Assembly: GCA_947683425.1 (NCBI GenBank)
Contig: CANTUQ010000159.1
Location: forward strand, 1,612,001-1,676,000
DNA from: Excoecaria cochinchinensis
Lineage: Eukaryota > Streptophyta > Magnoliopsida > Malpighiales > Euphorbiaceae
DNA length: 64,000 nucleotides
Direction of reading: 5' to 3'
The number at the start of each line of letters is the position of its first letter. Position 1 is the stretch's first letter. A program made the position numbers and the translations under genes. The notes beneath the pieces were generated by a model. The model was not told the origin of the DNA and ran no database searches. It saw nothing but the letters and a program-made list of their open reading frames with translations. Below, one piece after another: positions 46,956 to 58,805 of this stretch.

Positions 46956-48329
46956 CAGCAAAATCCTAGGTTTCGCCATGAAATGGCAATTTTATTACTC
47001 CGCGGAATAGCTTTTTATTTATGAATTATTTAATTTCATGAATTTTTTTAAAATTTGATTTTGATGTTCATGAATGTTAGATTTAGAAATATTTATTTTT
47101 ATAATTGAGTGATTAAAATAAAAAAAAGGGAGAAACTAAAAATTTTCCTTAAAGAAAAGTCCTCTATGCAGAAGACTGTTCTCTTATGCACAAAACAGTT
47201 AAAAAGGGGTTGTTCTAATTTGATTCATTTTTAGATCCATGTAAAACTTATTTTGATGATAATTTATTTTTTTAATATGTGATAATAAACTATAGGATCA
47301 AACGAAGTCAAAATCGGTTAATTTTGCATGAAAACTAGTTTTATCGAAAAGTACAGTAAATTGTGTTCTTGATTAGTTCTTGGTTAGAACTAAATTTGAT
47401 CTTAATATTTAGATACATAATATATTTGATTAATTAAAATGGACTCCAAATCAATTAGATTGAAATTAGTTAGTTAAATCAGTTAATGGGCTTAATTGAG
47501 TATGTGGATTTGATTAAAATTAACAAATGACTTGGTGGGCCCAAAGAGCTAATTTAAATTAATATTACAGACCCTAATTAAGATAATTAATGGTTAGGGA
47601 GCGAGTTTGGTACATGTATGGCTCATTCCCAAAGTCCAAATGGCCCAAATGCACAGAACTAGTTTGTGCGTAAACACTTGGTTAGGATTTATGGTGTGGA
47701 TAAATTTGAGCCCAAATTGATTTTTAATTATTTTAATACGATTAATTGATTAAATAATCAATTAAATAATCAATGGCATTGATAATTAAGATAAGAACAC
47801 ATCTACGCAAAAGGTTTCCTAAAATGGATAGTTTCCAAAATGGAAATAGTTTTCTAATTTGGATTTTTCCTAAATTTGATCACACTAAGATAATAACTCA
47901 AAGAATATTTCAAGAGCTGAACAAGTTAAGTATTCTAAGTATGACTATATTTTTGTACATTAGAATTACGTATAAGGGTGTATGTTTGGCATGATGGATA
48001 GTCATGGACTAAAGTCTAATGTGATCGAGTATAATGCATGTTTCGGCCCACGAGGACTTTTATGTCCCGGCCAGTTATTTTTCCTTTGTATTATTCTATT
48101 TGTAATATGTAATTAAATTATATAGAATAGAATTAAAATAATAAAAGAAGACCATAAGCAAAGGAGCAAGAAGGGGTTGAATAGAGATTTAAAAAGATTG
48201 AATATATTGCATTATTTCATCTTTGTTTAATCATCCATACTACCTGGATTTGACCTTTTGATCTCCCTTTTGGCTCTGGGAGCTCTATGTGGTAAAGTCC
48301 ATAACTATACCATATTGGTATGCTTTATA
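46956..48329 (+). other. Internal remnant of copia C2 without recognisable domain
   Basis: This should contain primer-binding site and gag, but no TGGTATCAGAGC-like site or gag motif is visible; short ORFs (for example 47773-47994) do not resemble gag. Either heavily decayed or replaced. Confidence 0.4.
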
Positions 48330-48830
48330 TGTTAATGGTTATGCCCTAAGCCAATATTTTGGACCTTTATATTATGTCATATGTAATTAAATTAAAAAGT
48401 TTGACATGGACCATAACTTATATTCAATCAAGATATCATGTGACAAAAGGATTATAACATATTTTATTAGTTAGGTTAAAATCAGACTATCGATATTAAA
48501 TTATTTTGGTAGTCATAATGTCTTGCTATATACCACTTATGACATATGGGCTTATAATGGGATTAGGCCCACTACCAATATAATATGAGCCTATTGGGTC
48601 GCACAGCTAGAACATAATGAAAGGGTTAGGATTTATTTGGGCATTTTGAATTTTAAATATGTCAAATATAAAATTTGACATAATATCTTAGAGATAAAAT
48701 AATATTCCTTATTATTTGAATAAAGAATAATATTCCTAAAATCTCTCTATACATTAACCACTCATTAAATTGAGTTAGGGTTAACGTGTGACAATATATA
48801 TATGTGTATATGTATAGTTGGTAGCTCTAA

Positions 48831-51135
48831 TGTAATACCCCTTAACCACCCGTAGAGCTTTACTACGATGACTATGGAGTGTCACAACTCAAACACATGC
48901 GCATAAAACAATATTCCATACAAAGTTCAGGATCAATACATTTCGTTAACATGTAACGCTAGATTACTTTTCGAAAATCCTTGCATTATATTACATAACA
49001 TTTATAGTCTTACTTTAGTTTTCACTTTACAAAATACAACTTCTTTTATACAAAAACTATAGTTCCAATATACATGCCAACTATAAATACACATCTTATA
49101 CTATTACAAAATAACCTACTTATGTAGCGGTTCCTAATGTGTTGGCCGTTGGCGATGCAAGACTATCTTTCAAAATGCTATCTTCAGATACCTACATGGA
49201 TAAAACATCCATGCTAAGCGATAACGCTTAGTGGAGAATTAACAGAAAGTGGATGAACACTCATAGTGATCATCAATACCAATCACATGCTCAAGCAACA
49301 TACATACATATATACAATTCACTTTAACATCATTAATAGTGCACTCAATATATAGCAATTACCCACAAGTAACTATCCATATCCTCAAAGCCATTTTTAA
49401 TTCTTTATTTCGTATCCTGAATTCACATATATTCATTTTCTCATTATGGTATTTCTTTATTCATTCATTTTGATTTTATAAGCCTTATCTTTACCTGTAT
49501 CACATATATAAATTCGTATATATATATATCAAAATAACCATTAGCACTTGCATATGCATAAACACTTTTCATCATATTATAAATACAAGTCCGAACAATG
49601 CATACCTTTATTCAATCTCTAACAATACCATATACTCATCAACTCATATAAAGCTCACAGTCACTTACTTGTTATCACAACATAGTGTACATAATACCAC
49701 ATATTGTACCCAGAATGCATTAAATTTACGTTATACGGTAACAATTGTCAACATCAACATACATATAGAACATACCCCATCAATTATGATCACAAACCAC
49801 ATTACATGCACCTCGACCTAACAATATTATACACTCACAAATTCACATAAATATGCAAAGTTGACAATTAATCACTTGTTTGATAACTACTTCCTAACTT
49901 GCTTGCACTTCTATAGTAGTGGATAACGGGTTTATCACTCTGATATCCGTAGATACCTTTAAGCTAGTATCCGTAGATACCTTTATAATGCATTAGTATT
50001 CGTAGATACTTTCATATCAATCTTGTATCCGTAGATACTTTTGTAACGCATTAGTATCCGTAGATACTTTCATAAAAAGACATACACAATCACTTGCTTT
50101 TAGGGTACATATTCTAGGATTACCCCTGACCCAAATGGGTCCGGTTAATAGAAATCACTCGCTTTTGGCTGTAGCACTTCAGACCCTATAGGCATGCCTT
50201 TTTATCCACGACCCGACTTGCAGATTAGACAACTGACTCAGTTACTTAAACCAGATTCTCATGATATAATCCTTCGCAAAACTGCGTTAAACAAATATCG
50301 GATAGCTCTTAATACTATTCACTTCCATACGTTTATATCTTATTAGCAATCTCACACTTCATCATTAAATTCATACAAATTATATAAACATATATAGACA
50401 CATGCTCACCGAAATTGCCACATTATTAGTCTCCATGTAAATAAGCAATTCATAAGCTCAAGGTCATGACTCACCACAATACACCAACATTAAGTAACAT
50501 CGAAACATATGATATCTTGCATACCCACACATATATGATTTACCATACAAGCTCATACCTCATTATGCATAACCTCACATGGATTATATATATATATATA
50601 TACTTATCATTTTCCATACAACTACATTAAGCATTAACATGTCATTTAATATTATGCACACATGTATGGTTTATTAACAAACACACACTTCAATATACAT
50701 ATGTTTACGCGAATTAACAAATCTATAATTTTCATATGCATAGTTATTCATAGGCCAATACCACAATTTACACAAAATAGGACATTTAGAAAATATTCCA
50801 AAATTGAGACTCTATCGCGCTCGCGATAGACCTCGATAGTCCCTTCAGTCTCGCTCGCGGCACAAATCGTGCACACGAAAGAACCCATTAACAACTTTCC
50901 ACTACCAAACACTTAATCAAGGTTAATTTAATTAATCCTCCACTAACTATTAATTAATCCTTCTTTAGTTTAATCATGCACAATTACTTTATAGCCACTT
51001 AACTTATAAATTTCCTGCAATTAAGTCCTCAATTCCAAATTACACGTAGATCCAAATTTAAAAATTCCAATTCCAACTCATCCAATTACCCTATTTAAGA
51101 CAAAATACTACTAGGATAAATTTCGGGTCATTACA
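48831..51135 (-). mobile_element. Solo LTR L4 of the long-LTR family (antisense)
   Basis: Starts TGTAATACCCC, ends TTTCGGGTCATTACA (2305 bp), flanked by TCTAA (48826-48830) and CCTAA (51136-51140). Hairpin CTAAGCGATAACGCTTAG at 49214-49231; five GTATCCGTAGATAC-type repeats at 49945-50075; TAGGCATGCCT near 50190; a dyad CTATCGCGCTCGCGATAG at 50813-50830. The region that in relatives holds the pyrimidine-rich leader and splice donor is deleted. Confidence 0.87.
49940..50080. repeat. GTATCCGTAGATAC repeats in L4
   Basis: Five copies of a 14-base inverted-repeat-like word (GTATC...GATAC), two of them in near-identical 50-bp neighbourhoods. It occupies the same place as ACCCGTAAGGTACC in L3 and CCTTCCGGTACT in L2, so the block is a variable palindromic module. 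Confidence 0.85.
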
Positions 51136-51560
51136 CCTAATCGCTTTTAGATAATCTCTACTGCTTTTGTGAAAAAATAACAATGAGAAAAAAGTAGTTT
51201 TTTGTCTCTACCGTCTTTGAGAAAGAAAAGTTACAAAGTGAAAAGATAAACCTTAGTGGCACTAAAAGGAGCTAATAGCCTTGCATTCTATTCACCGTTC
51301 ATTTGTGGATACCAATAAAGGGTGGTCATTCTTGGAGTAGCACCTGTAGTTTGATTCGACTTAGAGAAGTCGTTAGCATTCGTGCAGAGAAAGACAGTAG
51401 ATTCAATCAGAATTAAGGCTTAATTCATTATTTCTCGCACCAATATGTTAGTAATCGTAACTCTTCGTGAATCAATTGAAATGCATAGATCCTAATAGGT
51501 TTTGTTTTAATTTTGTGCTATGTTTTTATTCTGTATGAGACACCAAAACCCAACATTATA

Positions 51561-51787
51561 TTTATACGATAGACATAGGATGCATACCAATGTATGCCAA
51601 CCATGTATGATGAGACCAAATTAACAAAATCCCTTAAATCAATACTAAGGTAAATAAGCCTTTCATTAATTTTATGAGAACCAGAGTTCTTTATAGTATA
51701 GATTGTTGAGCAAAGTCAAGCCCACAATATATCGAATATGTTCAAATCTAAATAATGGGTCATCTTAGCTAACTCGTTAGTTTGTTC
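51561..51787 (+). other. Copia C2 internal sequence between two insertions
   Basis: About 230 bp of host-element sequence between the copia solo LTR and L5; no domain recognised. Confidence 0.5.
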
Positions 51788-52023
51788 TGTCACACCCCAA
51801 AGTGGCCTTAGAAGAACTTACAGAGTTTTGTTCGAAAAAGGTAAGTTTTGTGTGCGAGAGTTCTGTCGCGAGCGCGACAAGAGTCGCGGGCGCGATAGAG
51901 CCCTCCAGCGATTTTCGAACTTCAGCTGGTTGGTGCGGGCATGAGTATTCTATCGCGAGCGCGACATAACCCCCTCGCGAGATGTGTGCATAAGTGGGAC
52001 TAAGAGACTTGGAATTGTAGGGA

Positions 52024-52224
52024 GTTGACACGTGGCATCGTATAAGAGTGACAAGTGGCGGCATAAGAGTTTGACACGTGGCATCATATAAGAGTGACAA
52101 GTGGCGGCATAAGAGTTTGACAAGTGGCATTGTAAGAGTGTGCCAAGTGTCATTGTAGGAGAGTGACACATGGCGGCGTAGGAGGTTGACAAGTGGCAGC
52201 GTAGGAGTGAGACATGTGGCAAGA
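52024..52224 (+). repeat. 23-bp tandem array with GACACGTGGC units in L5
   Basis: About nine units of 23-24 bp, each beginning with a version of TGACACGTGGC or TGACAAGTGGC and ending in ATAAGAG or GTAGGAG. Located about 240-440 bp from the LTR start and about 340 bp before the conserved splice donor, a position typical of an enhancer. L1, L2 and L3 lack it, which explains why their donor lies about 335 bp closer to the LTR start. Confidence 0.9.
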
Positions 52225-53371
52225 GTTGGATATTATTACATAAAATAAAAAGGATAAGCATGTATTTAATTGGTAGATGGCATTAATTAGGTTAGTTGGC
52301 CTTTAATGAGGTAAGTGGGAAAGTATGGAATTCTTTAGCTTTGGATTTGCATTGACCGGCCATTCCCTTCCTCTTGTTAACATTTCCTACTTTTGGCCTA
52401 TAGCTTTTCTTTTGGGTTCCTTTGCTTTGAATTTTGCCGTGCTTTTCCTCTCTTCATCTTTTATTGCTTTTCTTTTTTTTCATTTGTATTTGCTTCTCAA
52501 GAGAATCCCTTGGATTGGTTAAAGAGAGTGTAGAAGGGGCTTGATTAGGTCTCTTCAAGAAGGTAAGTTGGATTTGTTTTCCGATCTGACCTCCTTTTTC
52601 TCTTTGTTTTTTATTTAAAGTGAAAAGAGGGTTAACCTAAGTGTTTTGGTCTGGTTTTACATGAGAGTTATGGACAAGGGAAAGGAGAAGCTCGGAATCA
52701 ATTAGAGAGAAGCGGTTAAGCCACCTAAGGTAGGGATCGAGTGTGATTTTGTTTTCCTGGCATGTGATTGAATGATATGTGTTTAAAAGGAACAATGACT
52801 GGATGTAGATGTATATGATGAGCTTTAACTAGCTCAATTGCTCTTTTAGTGTATATTGGTTTATTGTTCATTTTGATTGCTTGCAGTGCTTATGACATGT
52901 GTATATATGTTTATAAACATGTAACATGATCATTTGAGTGTTTGTGTTGATGATAGAGTTTGATTTTGTGAAATTCTGCTTATTTGTCATCAGACCCCTG
53001 TGTATTGTATTTGTCATAAGTAGAGTTATAGGACTTCAATTGTGTTTATTCTAATTGCATTTGAAAGATAAGATCCGTATCTAAAAATGTCTAAGAGGGT
53101 ACTTAATCTAATTATGGCTCTAAGTATCCCAAAAAGTAGTTAAAACGTAGGTAACCCTGTTCTGGCGGGTTCACTGGAATAGTATAGCTTCTATAGAGCA
53201 TATATTTTGTTATAGATGTCCAAATGACCTGAAAATTGTCCCATTTGAAATTTAACATCCTATGGAACAATTGTTAAGAAGACCACTTTGCCTAAAAATT
53301 ACGTTTAGAGGTTTATTTAGACGATACAAGTTTAGGGTAAAAAGCAGTCCCGTGAGGCACCAAAACGGAGC

Positions 53372-53792
53372 CTCTGTCGCGAGCGCGACACAGGTCGCGA
53401 CCTCGCGACAGAACAACCTATATTAAGCTCTTTATTTTCTTCATTTTGAGCCCATGGTTGGCATGGGTCAACCCCTTGCATTTCCCCTTAACGTTTTATA
53501 CATGATTAGGGCTCCTAAATGATTACAAACTAGTTGTTAATGGAAAAATACATATGAGTATGATTAAAGATGGTAATTCAACTAATAAAGTAACAATGTA
53601 TAGTTGTAGGAAGTATAGTAAATGACATGATAAATATGTATGAACTTAGGAATTGTTATATAATGCATTTGGTATAGAGTATAGAGCCTTTTAGTAATCT
53701 ATCTTCTGTCGCGAGCGCGACCTCTTGTCGCGATCGTGATAATGAACTTGGCTTCTGTCGTGAGCGCGACTTCTTGTCGCGATCGCGACAGT
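53372..53792. repeat. TCGCGAGCGCGA dyads in L5
   Basis: TGTCGCGAGCGCGACA at 53374-53389, with related TGTCGCGATCGCGACA (53776-53791) and several single-arm variants at 53706-53770. Each is a near-perfect dyad rich in CpG. Two more copies with an AG centre lie at the LTR start (51866 and 51950). Confidence 0.88.
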
Positions 53793-55009
53793 GAACCTCT
53801 TCGTATCCTATTTTATTTGTTCGAAGAGAGTGTTTTCTTCTGTCTTGCTTTGCATGATTTATATGTTTATGCAATAAGTTGAATGCAGGTATAAGATGAT
53901 GATAAATAAAAGTTTTCACATAGAATTTAAAGGTTACATGCTTTTAGTCGTTAAACATGATTAATAAAAATGGTATATGAACTAAATGCATTTATGGTTG
54001 ATGAGTTGATATCTGTGTACAGTGTGTGTGTTGGTATTGAGCCTGATTACCGTTATAGTGGATAGATAAGCATGCTTATAAAGGGCTAGAGTGCAGCTGC
54101 TAGAGTTGGCCTTAATTGTGCCCAGAGTTCGGAATACCTCGTGTATTCCATAGAGTTTGAGTTAATTCTCCATATGTAAGATACTGTAAACAGTATCCAG
54201 AGTTACCCGTATCCACCATGAAAGGAATTCAGGCTTGTCTTGTTAATGTTGTGTAGTGAACTTGAGATGATTAAAGTGTTGCTTCGAATAAAGCTATAGT
54301 ACATGAGAGTAATGTTTAAATACATAACAGTTTTGTATACAAGTGTATGATTACATGAGTATGTTTACATGTATGTGAACACATGATAGCGTATAATTGA
54401 ATAAATGAGATGTACAAGTTGTAGAGTACATGAACAAGTAAAAGAGTAGATGTTATATACATGTGAGTTCATAGCATTCGATAACTGAGCATGCAACCTG
54501 TATATGTATAAGATCTATATGTATGAGCTAGCTGATTTTGTTACATGAAATGCGTGAATTATTTGTGACTTCGTAAAGAAGTCCTTTGCATTATTTTCAT
54601 CCCCACTAAGCGTTATCGCTTAGCACGGATGTTTATTTCCGTGTAGGTTTACAGGTTCGGACCAGTGAGCGGACATCTGCGGGTCAAGGCCACTAGGGAA
54701 TTTTGTCATATCTTTTTACAAGAAAGAGTTAGAGTTTTTACATTTTGAGTAACATCATTATGTAATAAAAGAGTATAGTTGTTACATGTAAATGTATATT
54801 CAAAGCTAAATGAAAACAGATGTAATATGAACATGTAAATGTATATGTAATTAATATGAAATGCAAGTGGGCCCTAGTGTAGTATTTAATTACTTTTAAA
54901 TGGATGTGTTTATGCTATCGCTTCCGCTAATGTGTGTATGTGTATACGTATATGTGTCCACGTAGCGCCCCGATATTCCTTACCGGGGGTATGGGGGTGT
55001 TACATGTTC

Positions 55010-55583
55010 AAAGTCAAGGCTAATGGATCTAAAGGCAAGATTGGTGAGTGCATATATGATATGCAAGTATCAAGAGTTGATAACCCAATGATACAATAGT
55101 TGTGTAGAGACACAATTGGTCTAGAGATACCTACCTTTCAAGGGTGTGAAATTTGATTTGCTAACTAAAGTCAAAATCAAATTTCATATCAAGGATTGGA
55201 TATTGGCCCACTTGAAAAACCATTGGGTTTTCTTGAATCATATAGTGAGGGCTATTAATTCATAATAAAATAGTAGGAGTAAAATGTCTTAACTAAAGAC
55301 CTAATTAATGCATACATATACATGAACATAATACAATATACTTTTTTTCACATCTAGGATTACATCATGTGCACTTCATAAATAAACCTTCATTTAATTT
55401 TGGATAATAGGCTACCAAGAAGAAGAAAATCCTACTGTGGAAAAAATAACCACTAGAAGTAGAAATGCAAAGCCTATTTAGATTTTCTTAAGGAGAAGAA
55501 GCAGGCTAAAGTTCTACTCATAGTATTAATATGAATACTAAGAGAATAAAATAAGATAATCCAAATACCTTTTATTTATAGCA
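55010..55583 (+). other. Copia C2 internal sequence before integrase
   Basis: No recognisable protease motif. A (K/R)-rich stretch near 55420-55500 might be residual gag-protease linker. Otherwise unassigned. Confidence 0.4.
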
Positions 55584-56035
55584 CTATCGTTTAGGCCATA
55601 TAAATGAGAAATGCATGACAAAATTACACAAATCTGGTGATTTGGGATCATTTGATCATGATTCATTTAATACATGTGAATCTTGCTTATTAGGTAAAAT
55701 GACCAAAATATCCTTTATTGGTAAAGGAGTACGAGCTAGTGAGATATTGGACTTAATACATTTAGATGTATGTGATATAATGACTACGCATGCTAAAGAG
55801 GTTATTCCTACATCCTTCATAGATGATTACTCCAGATATGGATACATTTATCTTATGAAGTATAAATTCAAAGCTTTTAAAAAGTTTAAAGAATTAAAAA
55901 ATGAAGTAAAAAAACAACTTAGCAAGAGTATTAAAACACTAAAATCAGATCAAGAGGAGAATACTTAAGCCAAGAGTTTTAAGATTATCTTGGAGATAAT
56001 GGGATCTTATCTCAATGGACTCCACCATATACACC
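55584..56035 (+). pseudogene. Copia C2 integrase, N-terminal half
   Basis: Encodes YRLGHINEK, the CESCLLGKM zinc-binding segment and DDYSRYGYIYLMK, which are standard copia integrase blocks. The frame shifts by one near 55955 (the second catalytic aspartate region), then continues to a WTPPYTP segment where the Tat solo LTR inserted at 56036. The first catalytic Asp region reads LIHLDVCD; the usual CGP is CDI, another lesion. Confidence 0.9.
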
Positions 56036-57929
56036 TGTGATGCGCGGCGAACCCCGGGGTGCCCCGAACCGCCCGCCTTCAGGGCGATCGGGATGAGGTT
56101 CATGAAAACTTGTAGGAAATTACAAGTGCGTCTATTTTGGGCAACAGGGAGGTTTCTTGGAGTCGCCACCCAATAGAACATTGGGAAAGGTCGTCTAGCC
56201 TCAGTGAGCCTAAAACAGCGCTGCTATGTCCATCATAGGCAAGCCGGAGGTGTCTTGGAGGTTTCCACCCTAATGATAGAGTGGTCCTCTAGGCTCACGC
56301 TTAGGCAAACCAGAGGTGTCTTGGAGGTATCCACCTTAACAGAATATTAAGATGGCCCTTTCGCCTCGTGCCGCCTAGGACTGTGCAAGTTTGAGCCTTT
56401 TTACGGGTCACAAGAGGTGTCTTGGAGGTTTCCACCCCAACAAAAGGCCAAAGTGGCCCTCTCGCCTCGTTGAGCTCAAAGACCAGAGAAGGTTCGGGAC
56501 TTCCCATTTATTCATGCCTTGGTTAGGTTTATAGTTGAGTTTTAAATTTATCGTTTCATCCATTTTCTCATTCAATTCGGTGCAGTTTAATTAAAGCGCA
56601 AATCATCCATTTAAGGAAAGCGGTAAATAAAGCATAATTAAAGTAAAGTGCATGAAAATAAGTACAACAAAACTAGGGACAGAATACAACCCCCATTGTA
56701 AATAAAATACAAATCATACATAAATCGGGATATTGATTAAGAATGAGGACATTGATCCTCGTATACATACTTTAAAAAAAGCGTTAAAGGTGATGGTTTA
56801 TTTGGGTATGAAAAACTAGGACATTGGTCCAATTTTTATTTAGAAAAATGCCAAATTAATTAATAGAAATATTTTTGTGATTTTCTTTTTAGCGTGCCTA
56901 AAATAAACAATTTCATTAAGGATTACATGGCAAAATAAATGAAAAAGCCAAATAAATGAAATATTACAAATAAGGCAATTAAATATTTAACCCAAACGAG
57001 CCTTTCGGATCTCCTCGAGTGCTCGCCAAAAATGCCCAAGCGAAAAAAATAGGATGTGAAATAAAAATACAACACAAATAAAATGATGTTAGTAATTGAA
57101 TCAATCAAAATCAATTAAATATAAAATAAATGATAAGTTAAAATAAAATGAGATAAAATGAAATGATATCAAAATAACAAATGAATTAAAATGTTAACAA
57201 TTTAAAGTGAATTAGAAAAATGTGTTATGAATGACAAATGGATTAAATGAAGTGATTGGAATAAAATATAACATGTTAATAAATTAATATGTAAAAATAT
57301 GAACATGATAATAATAATGCTTAATAATGAAAAGAATAATAAAAATGAATGAATTAAAGAATGATGAAAACAATTAAATGAACAACATGATTAATTAATA
57401 TAATTACAATTAATATAAAACATTTACATGGTAAAAATATCAATCAAAATGAATTAATTTAATTACATATTAAAAATAATGATGAATTAAAGTGAAATAT
57501 ATTAATTACATGTTAAGAATTAAAAGAAACCAATATTTACATGTTAGAAATGATAAGAAAATCAATATTTATGTGAACAAGAAATAAAATAATATATGAA
57601 CATATTAAATAAAACAAATACAAAATAAAAAAAATACATAAATAAATGAAGATAATAAAAATAATAATGATATACATGTTAATAAATTAAATATGAATAA
57701 AATAGAAATAAAAGATTAGGCCCATAATATTTACCCTCAGAATTTCGGATTCGATGAAGGTAAAAATGATGATTGATTTCCTTGTTTGTGATTTGCAAGA
57801 TGAGAGTTGAGATAATAAAAATGTTGGAATTTTATCTCAAGGAAAAATAGTCTTAAAAAATGATCAAAAATTCTTTAAGAACAAAGAATTAATTTCTTTA
57901 CTTAAAGAATGATTTTTATTGATTAAACA

Positions 57930-58280
57930 AAAAGGGTTCTCAAGAACAAACAATCCTTTTGTTTGTCTCAAGAAAAAAAATCATTTATGAAAAAAACAAA
58001 AAAACTTCGTTTTTAGAAAATCAAATGAAAAATTAGATTTCAAGAACAAACATTTATTTTGAATGTCTCAAAATCTATTTTTTCATCAAAAAAAGATTCA
58101 AATAAAAATCATTGAAAAAAGTTTAATTGAAAACTAAAAAAATCAATAAATCAAAAATGAATTTTGAGAGCAAACAATTGTTATGTTTGTCTCAAAATCA
58201 ATTGAAAACTAAGAGAAAATAATAAATCAAAAATGAATTTTGAGAGCAAACAATTATTATGTTTGTCTCAAAATCAATTG
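57930..58280. repeat. Degenerate repeats of 76 bp and more with CAAACAAT dyads
   Basis: Two near-identical units start with ATAAATCAAAAATGAA at 58146 and 58222; at least two weaker units precede them near 57940 and 58040. Each contains GAGCAAACAATT...TGTTTGTCTC, a short inverted repeat. Confidence 0.8.
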
Positions 58281-58675
58281 CCATCAATAAAATCCCATCT
58301 TAAAATATGTATTAGAAGAAATTCCATTGGAAAAAAGAAGAAGAATCGAACTTTTTTTTTTTTTATTTTTGTTGGGGAAAAATCTGGAAAATTAGAGAGA
58401 ATTTGAGAGGAAGAAGAAGAGAAAAAACCTAAAAAACCCTAAAAGAATTCCCCCTTTTCTCTTTCCATCTTTATCTTATTATATGAAGAAAATAGAAAAT
58501 AAAATTAATTAAGAAGAAAAAAAATCCAATTAAATCAGATCTTATTTAATTTGATTTTTAAAAAGGAAAAAAACCTTTAAAAACCAAAAAAAATGGGATA
58601 AAAAATGGATTTTTGGGTGAAAAATCGAAAAAAAAATCATTTTGGGGCCAAAAAGGCCAATTTCGGCAGACCAGG

Positions 58676-58805
58676 TGCTACGGACGCCCGTCGGCACGAT
58701 CGACGGGCGACCGTAGCGCACGCTGGGCTAGAGCGCTCATGCAGCGCGCGCGGACGATCGTGTGTCGCGCAGCAGCGCGCGTGCGCTGCCGCGCGGTTGA
58801 CACTC
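58676..58805. repeat. CpG island in the Tat solo LTR
   Basis: 130 bp of very GC-rich sequence with many CG dinucleotides and dyads (CGCCCGTCGGCACGATCGAC, GCAGCGCGCGCGGACGATCG), set in DNA that is otherwise well below 30% GC. Two overlapping ORFs (58605-58837) run through it, but composition alone explains them. Confidence 0.85.

Larger units (their letters stand above)
48330..51555 (+). mobile_element. Copia solo LTR, interrupted by solo LTR L4
   Basis: Left part 48330-48830 starts TGTTAATGGTTATGCCCTAAG; right part 51136-51555 ends ACCAAAACCCAACA. The perfect 5-bp target duplication TTATA flanks it (48325-48329 and 51556-51560). Without L4 the LTR is about 920 bp. The right part is homologous to the fragment at 7612-7936. 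No internal copia sequence is attached, so it is a solo LTR. Confidence 0.87.
51788..55004 (+). mobile_element. Solo LTR L5 of the long-LTR family (sense)
   Basis: Starts TGTCACACCCC and ends GGGGGTGTTACA (3217 bp), with the perfect target duplication TGTTC (51783-51787 and 55005-55009). In order: CpG dyads 51862-51965, a G-box-like array 52024-52224, splice-donor-like AAG/GTAAGTTGG at 52563, further dyads 53372-53412 and 53706-53792, a degraded GCATGC block at 54071, ACCCGTATCCACC at 54208 and the hairpin CTAAGCGTTATCGCTTAG at 54606-54623. It is the best-preserved member and defines the family architecture. No coding capacity. Confidence 0.92.
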
